The notes beneath the pieces are model-generated. The model ran no database searches. It had not been told where the DNA came from and saw only the letters and a program-made list of their open reading frames with translations. Shown one piece after another: positions 35,101 to 44,684 of a stretch of DNA of 64,000 nt (position 1 is its first letter; the number at the start of each line of letters is the position of its first letter). Location: NCBI GenBank assembly GCA_002914845.1, contig JXTC01000002.1:3462846-3526845 (forward strand), read 5' to 3'. The translations under genes were made by a program, and so were the position numbers. This DNA comes from Trema orientale (Eukaryota > Streptophyta > Magnoliopsida > Rosales > Cannabaceae).

Positions 35101-35286
35101 AATCTTCCTAATCTTGAAAAACTGGTCGTGGAGGAAGGAGTGATGCCACAACTAAGAGTGTTCGAGGTCAGGTCCTGCGCTAAGTTGACTGCGCCTACCA
35201 CTCGGTTAACCAAGTTAAGTTGTCTCAAAGAATTGAAATTAACCAACATGCCTGAAGAATACACAGCCGAGTTGAGGAAGACTTAG
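32071..35286 (+). CDS. NB-ARC-LRR (NLR) disease-resistance protein, main frame (1071 aa)
   Basis: Intracellular immune receptors of this family bind ADP/ATP through NB-ARC and sense pathogen effectors. Residues 1-340 are helical and CC-like. NB-ARC follows: entry VVGLEED (about 347), P-loop G376-MKGIGKTT-384, kinase 2 LLVLDNLW (about 452-459, D456), RNBS-B TTVLGTTR (477-484) and GLPLA (537-541). At the place of the MHD triad the sequence is CRFPGILREIW, so MHD is replaced by F667-P668-G669. Such a change can alter nucleotide control, or may be normal in this clade. LRRs run from about 760 to the end with classic LKKLKYLGLRWTYVETLPPSI repeats. The frame is open over 3.2 kb with no intron. The listed ATG is internal; the natural N terminus is probably the frame at 31698. 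It is either a recent pseudogene or an intact gene with a sequence error. Confidence 0.85.
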   Translation: MPSNGRKTTRLIDIAFGIKGAKGVINGMPRNKNNANHITVLLEDWRSKVRRLQDRPIEETEHSTGVPPMLPFRSGVAFVLQRLLAEKPNLVRGMGEQTRSVVMHLQLLEPFVKDLRRFKPDSRIDMVWQEEAQKIIVQAQNDLNTFLQEAANHTDLGDLALWPMFIWTITKVVSALSHLLRTKERYGFKFAGRVPSKGYTLIPHPQQQSSGIDDVVSILSALENIRSQFNRGQGPSNRVPDHLVASLLGELEYTRKLLKDQEATKGAEETKMACLKLLQKMLEDTQKLALPPIFNRISYFHPLKEMVSVFAVSFKKKQIENLRKDVRLLKRCVKAYRIELMEESCPVVGLEEDTHKLVLKLTTGHDQNRSFISIVGMKGIGKTTLAKEILNHRSIINHFPVRHFVSVPEETDEIVLLQSVGNQILKTQDERSERDYWIHKLQNFFEAEKHCLLVLDNLWSKETWDVLKIAVFSSSNTTVLGTTRDKTVASHANSSSIHHLRLRTEEESWEFFIQLVLFPSDEATEKLAKKVVVRTGGLPLAILRLGYLLSGKKVTKEELSIVLERVTQGQNQIPWVATKDTSKEDLRSKPVLKNCLSYFELFPRDSDISARRLVALWVAQGLVESDNTNGMRTQEKVAEGYLSELIDRNIIQIVERKLNGKVVTCRFPGILREIWLASRANNVAAHSWSLCASFDGKLAYRFDDDDASFSRRIHRLDHSNVLPEESCPLSIMFFDTREGDQPGEDVCNFLRKAITTGRLLNLVVLDLEHVFKPQLPSIIGKLKKLKYLGLRWTYVETLPPSIGELWNLQTLDLKHTRVKKLHSSIWKLEKLRNLHLNHNCRIKFMPQPNNLHKLSGVFLDDEGKAFMDGLHKLKNLRKLRLTIRLKPQLQGILARHILLLTNLQSLSLKSVNESSEPQELILEPLNNLVQLSSLGLTGKIARPSIKLELPKSLTELTLSGSGLTAGGQLLQTLGEHLPALKFLYFLSDSYCGTEMVFSRGFQKLLVLKLWNLPNLEKLVVEEGVMPQLRVFEVRSCAKLTAPTTRLTKLSCLKELKLTNMPEEYTAELRKT

Positions 35287-36198
35287 CGGCAAGTAAGTCT
35301 CAGTCTGCCGGTAAAAACCTTCACTTTCCAGCCAGTGCTAAGGTATAACGTCTTTATTAATGTTGCTACCTACTGTTTTCTTTTCTCTCTCTCTGTAATT
35401 GTCTAAACTTTGAACAAATTTCGCTATCCTTCAACCGATTAGTAAGTAATTTACAAGTTCATTAATCACAAGCACATTAATCTTTTGGACTGCAACTTAT
35501 GTTACAGATCTTATCCTCGTATCGGCATCCCTTGATCAAATATCTGAGCTCGCTCGAAGCAAGTTTGCGGGATGAACTATGATTCTACAACTTGGCCCCT
35601 CCACGGGAAACCTATGAATATTGGGCGCGTCTATAATAGGACGTCCCAAGTTATATTTTCACTTAAAAGGATCTCCAAATTTATAAGTGCTAAAATACAA
35701 CCGTGCCAGCTGCAATATTCCACCTACGACTTTCTTTTTTCTTTTTCTTTTTTTTTTTTTTAATGTACGGGCACGATTCCAAGTACCAATTGTAAACTGC
35801 AGAACGGAATAATAACAGAGATACACAAAACTTTTCAGGCAAAAGTCACATACATTGTATCTTTTACATGTTGCAATCCTATTTTGAAAAAATAGAAAAA
35901 GTATTTATGGATATAAAACATATCACATCATTGTCTCTAATTTTAATTTTTATGTGTACATAATATATGTCTCTAGCATTATTCCGCGCGTATACAATAT
36001 ACACCTTTACGTAAATATTCTAAAATTTCTCCTTTAAAAATAAAAGTTATCACCCTTATGTCACATTTTAATTTCTACTTTACACATAGAAGTTATCAAG
36101 TAAACCTAATATTTTATAATACGTTAGTATCGAAGGAGATTACAGAATCATTAGGGAACAGTTTGGTGGGGGAGTGGGTGGGAGCTTTGCCCCCTCTA
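35287..36198. other. 3' flank of the NLR gene
   Basis: Holds the presumed 3' UTR; AATAA-type signals occur near 35806. The small frame at 35572-35763 ends in a T-rich run and is not called. Confidence 0.45.
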
Positions 36199-36207
36199 AT
36201 TTAAAAA

Positions 36208-36564
36208 GGAATAATATCATTTTTATATATTGTATTTTGACATTTTATTTAAATTATACTTTATATTTTGATTATTATTAAAATTGATCTTTATATTTGA
36301 AATCTATTACAAATTCATATTCTGGCACTAATTTATAGCAGTAAATTTATAAGATGCCATTTAAAAAATTGAAAATAAACCATATAAAAACTGATTCGGA
36401 AATAAGTTTATTAAATCATCTTAGTAAATTAACTGCTCTAAATTATTATTAGGGTATAAATTTGTAACAAATATTAAATCTAAGGGTCAATGTTGATAAT
36501 AACAGAACACAAGGTACAAACTGATCAAGTGTCAAAATACAAGATATAAAAGTGATATTATCCC
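36208..36564. mobile_element. non-autonomous Mutator-type foldback element, copy 2
   Basis: Same family as 8872-9197. The inverted arms start GGAATAATATCATTTTTATA and, from the other side, GGGATAATATCACTTTTATA, and continue with TTGTATTTTGACA and ACAAATT-ATA words. The 9-mer ATTTAAAAA flanks both ends exactly (36199-36207 and 36565-36573). The flank is A/T-rich, so chance matching is possible, but the 9-bp size agrees with copy 1. Confidence 0.7.
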
Positions 36565-36573
36565 ATTTAAAAA

Positions 36574-37440
36574 AGAAAAATTTATTTTACATGTTTTTTT
36601 TTTTAAAAAAATACATCCTTCTCTTATTTGCCCTCACTGAATTTATAATTTTTCAAGTATTACATATTTTTTTTATTAACAAAAAATGATATTATGTTCC
36701 AACACACACTTATGTTTTTAAACTAAAAAATTTAAATAACTATAGAATATTAAAGACATCATTCTTTATATTTGAATAAAAAATTACTTCGTTTTTTCAC
36801 TCGTCAAATTTTTTTGGACCTAACTCAAACAAACTCAACTAAACCGGTTTAGAAAAAGGGAAAAATATAAAAATAAAACAAAATTAAGAAAAAAAATAGG
36901 AGAAAAAGAGTTCAAAAACTTTTTTTTGGAATCAGTAGTTATGCCCCCATTTAAATTAATCCTTCTTTTTCAAGCCCCAAAAAAAGGGAAAAATTAAATT
37001 TATCTAGTAAAGTTTGAAAAATTTCGGAATTATTTAAAAAAAATACCACTTTCAATTTTCTAGATTAATTATTATGGGCCTGGATTTTTGTATTGGACTT
37101 TAGTAAAAAGCCCTAAAAAAATCCTTCTTTTGAAAACATCACATTTTAATCTCATTTTTTTGAAATATCATATTTTAATTTATGCTTTTTAAGTGTCAAT
37201 TTTTAATGAGAATTTATTGTGAGTATCCTTTTTTTTTTTTTTTTTTTACACTTTTAATGAATTAATGTCTGTTTTTCTCTTCTCATAGCTAAATATTTAA
37301 GGATATATATTTTTAGATTTGGTATATCTATTCACCAACTTTTCTATACATATTGAGTATATTAGTTTTTGGGCTGAGTAGATATATGGCCAAATTTTGG
37401 CCCAAAACTCAGTACCTGACTGTGACCTAATATTTATAGC
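36574..37440. other. intergenic, no gene seen
   Basis: AT-rich sequence with T runs near 37231-37248. It leads into the repeat domain that follows. Confidence 0.45.
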
Positions 37441-38233
37441 AATTTGTCCGCACGATAGGCCTATTAGAAATTTAGTACCGAAGATGCCCCTAAAAGAGCT
37501 CAGTTATGCATTTCCCTCTCATCTGAAAGATTCTCGCCCCCATTCCCTCATTTGTGATATTTTCTCCATATTTTTCCTCTCATTCTAAAATTTTCTCACC
37601 CATTTTCTATCTGATCCGAAATTTTCTACTCATTTTTGTTCAAAATTTTCTCGCTCTAGTTTATATGAAAATCTTCTATAAAAAAAATTGAACCTATACA
37701 AAATCTGAAAACCAAAAATCTCAAAACCTATACAAAATTTCTCCAAAAAAAACCCCCAAATTTATACGATTCGAAGCTTACATTAGAGTACAACAAATAA
37801 AAATCCTCAGGGCCCATTATCAAAAGGCACATATTTTAACTTCGCTTACTATGTATATATGTGTATATATATGTGACCGTGTTTTAGTTTACATACATGT
37901 TTGTCAATTTATGTTTTCATATTCCTCTGAAAGTTTGGTTTAAATCTTCTAATGTACCATATATATCATGATTCCTTGATTTTATTTGATATATAAATTT
38001 CGGTATATGGTTCATATATTCTAGAGTTTATATATTGAATATATAAAATCCTCTACTATGACAGATTTTTAAAGATTCATTTAATTTAAATTAGTACATT
38101 GATTTGGTAGATTTTTATGAATTTTAGGTTCATAGATCTTAGGATCCTTGAAATTTTCACTATATTTTTATTTTTCTCATTAAATCTTAGTACATAGTTA
38201 TAATGACAGATTTGATTTTGTGTTTTATACGTT

Positions 38234-38275
38234 GCACATCAAGTGTTTGATGAAATGCCAAAAAGAAATTTTGTA
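38234..38275 (+). pseudogene. PPR-protein fragment (14 codons)
   Basis: The reading AHQVFDEMPKRNFV is a near-consensus stretch of a plant PLS-class pentatricopeptide repeat (usual form: A-x-x-VFDEMP-x-RN-x-V-SWN). The similarity stops on both sides in AT-rich non-coding DNA. It is probably a captured or relic piece of a PPR gene within the repeat domain. Confidence 0.6.
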
Positions 38276-41200
38276 TATGGTCAGGTCTGGTATTTATGGG
38301 GATTTTGTTGTTTCATGCTTGAAGTGGTGAAAGATGTATGTATGTATATATGTATATATATATATTTCACTGATGGCTCAAAAGGTGTGCAAAAGATGAT
38401 TTTTCTTTCATGTTGTTTTGATGTGTACTCTATTTAATATTACTTTTACATTCTAGACTTGATTGGTGGACGTTATAAAGATACATTGTTAGAAAAGCTA
38501 TGAACTCTTCACTGTTTCTTATATAATCCACAAACAATTTTTGTTAGGAAACCTTGTCTAAGAAGGTTCAAGTATACATTCATATTAGAAGTCTATTTGC
38601 GGATTAATTAAAATGAAAAGGTTAGTGTATATATATATGTACATGTATGTCCATATATATATACAACATATATATTAGAGTTATTTTGTTGGTTCGTGGG
38701 TATATATGTCTGCAATATAAGATTCTTACAATTATACAATTGTTTTAAGGACACTTTAGGTTGACACTGCAGCTAAAGCCCTAAACCAATTCAATATATC
38801 TCTTTTTCTAAAGAGATAAAACATATGGCTTTATGGTTTATTGAAATTATGTGTTTTTTCATTTCTTGTGTTGTGGTTTTTTAATTTTTAGTTTTGAAGC
38901 TTTGACTTTCTTTTTGTTTTGTATATTTTTCGTCTAGTTGAAAACTGTTTTTAATAGAGGTCTATTCATTATTCTATCAGCTTTTCTATGAGGCCATCTA
39001 TAAGGTTTATTCATTTATATTCATTTTCTAGTTCATGCTTAAGCTTTCTCTTTTTATTATATGAACTTGGGAATCTGGTTGATACATTTTACGGGTTCTG
39101 ACTTTATTTACTTATTTGGATCACTATTAAATTAGGTTTATAGTAAGGTTCATGAAAATTTTATTTAGACAACTAATTAAGTAATTTGGGTATTACTAAA
39201 TTGAGGTCTATACTAAGGCCATTTTGATATTGGTTCATGAATTTTTATTGTGGTTCACAAATAATCACTTAATTTCCTAAATTATGTTTTATTGATTTTA
39301 GGTTCATTATTTTTCTATGCTTGGTACTGTCAATTGAATTATCAATAGTATTTGTTTCAATTGTATTTGATACATTTTTTTTAGTTCTTTAAAATTGTAG
39401 TGTGTGATTTATTGTGTGTGGTTCATTACGTTTTCAATTTCATATGAATTATGTGTGGTACATAGTTTTCGAATATGAGCTACAGAAATTTACAACATTT
39501 GATTGTTAGGAAGGGTCAAACCCTTCTACCATTGTTCATGGTTAAGCACTTGTGTCTATCACTACTCCATTTCATCAAGCTACTTTCTGGTTTATTATTT
39601 GCGTCATTTGTAAACTAATGCTTACAATTTCTATTTTGACAAATATATGTTTCTGTTGCTCACTAAGTTTCTGTGGTTCATGATTTTTCATAGTAGTTCA
39701 TGAATTTTTCATTGTGGTTCATACTTTTTCCATAATGGTTTATGAATTTTTCATTACCAATTTAATTTGTGTTTGGTTTATGTGTTTCGTTCATAACCTT
39801 CATTTATTTGTCGAAATTATACTGTTTGGTTCATGAATTTATGCTTTTAGTTCATGATTTTACTCTTACGGTTCACATTTGCTATATATATATTGTTTAG
39901 TTCATTCATTTCCTACAGTTATGTATTCAGTTCATAAGTTTATCAACTTATGTTTGTTTTTGGTTCATTATCTGTTTAATTTGTATTTGGTTAATAAGTT
40001 TATATGTTTGGGTTTATCGATTCTTATAATTTCTTGACCTGCAAGAGTCTTACCTGCATATATATATATATATATTAGTTTTGGTTCACGCTTGATGTTT
40101 ATTACTACAAGTATGAATCTAGTATTTCAAATGCATTTCAGTTTGTGTTCATATAATGAGTTATTGGTATAAAATTTTACTTCAAATATGGTTTATAAAT
40201 ATATGGTTTATAGGTATTTAGTTCATAGATTTCTATTTTTCTCAATTGCACACATTCTTCAAGTGGACATATTCATGAGATCGAGTGCATACATTAGTGT
40301 AATATCCAATTCTGTTTAGTTCATAAATTTTTCATAGTGGTTCATGAATTTGTCATAATGATTCATAAATTTTTCATAGCGGTTCGTGAATTTTTTAATA
40401 TATATTTATTTTATGTTTGGTTAATAAGTTTATATGTTCCGTTTATAACCTTGTGTATCTGGTTCATATATTTATAGAATTCCAATTAAAGTGGAGTATA
40501 TTATATTAAAAACTAAGTGGTCAATCTCCTTGTAGTACTTATTGTTCATATAATAATGATACCAAACCTCAATCCACGATCTTTTATGAGAAGAGAAAAG
40601 AGATCAACTAAGGAGACTTCGCTCTAAACTTTGTAAAAGATATTGAAATACAACAAAATAAGTAAGATAACTCTACAAAATCAATACTGGTATACATAAA
40701 ATTGGATGTAGTACGTGACCTTTAATACTTGGTATATGACTTATGAACTTAGTTTGACACCTCAATGTGGTACATGCTAATTGAATGTGGCATATGACTT
40801 GTAAAATCTAACAGTTTCTCTCATGAAAACAGGGCCAATTACGGAATATTTATAATCAAAAGAACAGAGGCATTGATGATGAATGTCGGGATAAATGAAG
40901 TGATACAATAAAAAATGACATTCTATCGACAGAAGATGGATGTTGAACTTTATCATTGGGCTGATAACAAGAGAATGACATGATACACAAGTGATATAGA
41001 AACACAAAAGTGAAAGTTATATGGAACAAATGATCTTGTTTTGATTTAGAAAAAATAATATGATATTTTAATTTTTTGGTTTGACAAGGATTATTGTACT
41101 GAATACTTTTAATTGTGAACATATTGAATATTAGACAATTTTCTTGTTGGTTCATATGTTTTATATAATGCGATTTGATATAAATCTAAACTATTAATTT

Positions 41201-42899
41201 CTTGCTTCTGCTAATTCACTTTGTGAAGTAAATTCGAGTAATTTAAACTATTTACGAATGATAATATATATTGAAAAAATTTTCCTTTTATGGTATATAA
41301 TCTTTTGAACTAGGTACATAAGAATTTTTTCATGGTTCATACTAGTATGAAATAGGTATATAACTTCTAATACTATGACATGATATATGGACCAAGGCAT
41401 TATGCTTAAATACCGTAACCAACTAAAAAGCAGTACATAAATTTTTCAATTTCGAATTCGGTATATATGTTTATATACAATCATCGAAATTAAAAAATCA
41501 TTAATAACATTTTAAATTAGACACATAAGATTTTTTTCGTTGTTCATGCTAATATGAAAGTGATATATAAGTTCTAATTATCTGACGAGTACTCAACTCA
41601 ACTCAAAAAATAATACAATTAATTTTCTTCATGGATATTAAGAATTGGAACTCAGTATATTGTTCAAATACCATAATGTATATATAAGTTTGTCATAATG
41701 GTTTATATAATTTCAAATGTATATGTAAAATATATATAGCTTGGTATACCATGACAAAATTTTAATCTTCCAGGACCAAAAATTCGTGTACCTAAAAGTG
41801 TGAGAACAGATAGAAACAAACTAATAATATCTAATATCTAAGGTAACTAATTTGGTATATAACCTCATATACCATAACAAAATTTTAATATAGTAAGACA
41901 GAAAATTCATGTACCTGAAAGTGTAAGAATACGTAGAAACAAAATAATAATATCCACTACTTAGAATAATGAACTTGGTATATAAACTGATAAACATTGA
42001 TAAAGCTTCCATACATCATGACCAAAAATTTCTGGTATATAAACTCATAAATATTGACAAAGCTTCCATATACTATGACCAAAATTCATTGTATAAAAAT
42101 AACTAGAAACAAAATAATAATATCCAATATCCCAATGTAATAAATCTGAATTTGGTACATAACCACATATACTATGACAAAATGTATATATACTAGGACC
42201 AAAATTTCATATATTAAAATATGTAAAAAAGAAAACATTTCATTTAATAACAAAATAAAGTACAAACTCAATACAAAGAGACTATTGATCCTTATAACTT
42301 TTCATCCTCTTTGGAACATGTAATTTGACAGGAGTTGGATTTTGGCAAGTTTTCTGATTGTGGTCAAATTGCTTGCATCAACTGTACTTGACTTACTTCT
42401 TCTTCTTCAAATTACTAGCGAAGAGGATTATTTTCCTTTTGGCCCCTAACAACTATGATAACGAATAATAACAGGTATCTTTACCATACCTGGAAATACA
42501 TCAAAAATAAATAAGTAAAAAACAACAAGTACACCAGATACATAAAAAAATAAACTAGGTACATGAATAAGTAAATAAGGCACATAAGCACATAAACTAT
42601 ATATAACAGAAACATGTTTCAAACTTTTATCAAAATAAGAAAATTTTAAACACCTACAATAGGTATATAAAAAAATAAAATATGTACATCATTCTGCGTA
42701 CAAAGTTCATAAGTGTATGAACCACAACAAAAAGTATAGAAACTAAAGGTAAAGTACTAAACATGTTTAAAAACACTATACTACAACTAAAAATACATCA
42801 CTAACAAAATTACATATACCACAACTAGAAATATACGAAACAAACAACAAATAATGAGCATACAATAATCACAAAACATAAATACTATATAACACCTCA

Positions 42900-43460
42900 A
42901 AAATCCTATGTACTATGTCCAAAAATATATGAACAAAAAAAGAAAATATTTAACATGTTCATAAATAAAAAGTAGAGAATAGAAATACCATATAACAGCA
43001 CAAAAAACACATATACTATAACAATAAATCTATGAACCGAATTAAAAATAGTAAAATTATTCAATAACAAAAATGAAAAAACAGTTTTACCATATACTAC
43101 CACAAAAAATATATGTACCACGATAAAAGATTCATGAACCATTATCTATTATAAAAAATAATTCAAAAGTCATAATCCACGATAAAAAATACCATATACC
43201 AGCTAAAAAATCACATATACCATAACCAAAAAATTTATAAACCAAACAAGAAAATACCTAACATATTTCATAAACAAAAACTAGAGAAAGGAGACACTAT
43301 ATACCAACAAAAAATATTACATATACCGCGACAAAGAATTTATAAACCGAACTAAAAATCGTGAACATCTTCAGCAATAAAAAATAATAAACAGTAATAC
43401 CATATACTACCACAAAAAATATATGAACCAAGACAACAAATTCATGAACCAGTACTAATT
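42900..43460. repeat. direct duplication of about 250 bp, offset about 310 bp
   Basis: The segment 42900-43150 recurs, diverged, at 43210-43460. Both copies run in order through a TAACATRTTCATAAA word, AGAGAAxxG, ATCTATGAACCGAA / TTTATAAACCGAA, then ACCATATACTACCACAAA and TTCATGAACCA. This is a second, higher-order period in the right arm. A hydrophobic open frame on minus (42906-43142) with a 7-residue rhythm is a by-product. Confidence 0.6.
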
Positions 43461-43775
43461 ATGAAAACTAATTCAAATACACATAGAAAAATACAAATAA
43501 TCTTTAATTGATAACAAAAAATAAGATTATATAAAAAATTAACATCAGCTGTAAAACAAATTAGCAATAAAAATCAAAAGCCCTAAAATAAGACACAATA
43601 TAATCAAATAAAATCCAAATCAAAGCTCATATCTATAACATATAATACACACCTCCCAGGATGAAAGAACAAATTCCCCAACGACGCCACCGAAGAAGAA
43701 CCTCAAAATACTGGGAAATTTTTTGTTAGAAAATCGATCAAAATAAGAGAAAGTTCGTCAGAAAATCGATCAAAA

Positions 43776-43776
43776 T

Positions 43777-43813
<37 letters not shown>

Positions 43814-43950
43814 CGAGAGAACGTGAGAGGAGAGGGAACGATGGAGAGAGAGAGAGAGCGATGGAGAGAGAGAGAGAGAGGAGAGAGAATGATAGAGAGA
43901 GAGAGAGAGAACGAGGGAGAAAGAGGAAGAGAGAGAGAAAAAAAAAAGAA
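43776..43950. repeat. GA-rich microsatellite
   Basis: A nearly uninterrupted AG/GA tract with a few ACG and ATG interruptions. The open frames on both strands (alternating Arg/Glu on plus, Ser/Leu on minus) have no protein value. Confidence 0.9.
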
Positions 43951-44009
43951 AGAAAAAAGGACAAATAAGATAAGGCCAAAACTGGAAACTAAAAGATTGA
44001 TTAACTAAG

Positions 44010-44684
44010 AGGTTTTTTAATCGTGGACATTTAGCTATAAAATATAAAGCTTGAATATATACTTAAACAAATTTAAAAATAAGGACATACACCTAAATTT
44101 CTCTTAGTTTTTATACTCAGTATATCATATTTTATTTTTAGTATATTTATTAATATATCGATTATTTTGTTATTTGAAAAACAAACTATGAAGTACTGTA
44201 GTTCCACTGGTCCAACTAGGCGGCCGTATTGGCAACATTGCTAGTCTTTTTCTAATTTAGTCAACCAAATTAAGTCATGCCTTCAAACAAATAATAATAA
44301 TAATAATTAATAATAATAAAAGACTAATTTGGTTGAATCCAAGTCCTAACAAAAATGTTGACCCATTCCAAAAGGGACATATTAACGTTGCTCATACTGT
44401 AGTTTTCGTCCATATATGTGCAGAGCTAGTAGTAAAAAATATAGTTCGTATTGCTGGCTGAGAAAGCAAAATCGTGCACACAGGTAAAATCCATGTCTTC
44501 TTCCCCCACCCCGTTTCTTTTTTATTTTTTTTTCTTTTTGGTTTAAGCTAACTTCATAGAATTTTCTTCTTACGAAGACGACAACAGATAGAGCAACCTA
44601 CTAATTTGGATTGTCCTATTTATTCCTATTCATTTTAACAGCAGTTTATCTATAAATCTGCGCAAAAGAAAGATAGGAACTGGA
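44010..44684 (+). promoter_or_regulatory. upstream region of the DUF4220 gene
   Basis: AT-rich DNA with an ATA/AAT microsatellite near 44290-44320. A TATAAAT at 44651-44657 lies only about 28 nt before the ATG, too close to be a normal TATA box unless the leader is extremely short. No firm promoter call. Confidence 0.3.

Larger units (their letters stand above)
37440..44000. repeat. 6.5-kb two-armed domain of degenerate 21-bp repeats in opposite orientation
   Basis: The left arm (about 38880-40480) is full of GGTTCATGAATTTTTCAT words on plus. In two patches they form clear tandem units with a 21-bp period: starts at 39676, 39696, 39717, 39738 and at 40319, 40340, 40361, 40382. The right arm (about 41300-43480) carries the reverse complement (ATTCATGAACCA, AAATATATGAACCA, ACCATATACTACCACAAAA). 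The two outer ends both hold TTTTCTC/CTCATTTT-rich sequence (37520-37665 on plus, 43700-43960 on minus). The whole is roughly symmetric about 40.7 kb. No protein or transposase was found apart from a PPR remnant. It may be a foldback or Mutator-type element, but no TIR or target duplication could be fixed. Confidence 0.55.

Noticed and set aside
42906-43142. Hydrophobic minus-strand frame with a 7-residue rhythm resembling a membrane protein
   Set aside because: The rhythm is the 21-bp DNA repeat; neighbouring copies are not open and no homologue is known.
43770-44008. Arg/Glu- and Ser/Leu-rich open frames
   Set aside because: They are translations of a GA microsatellite.
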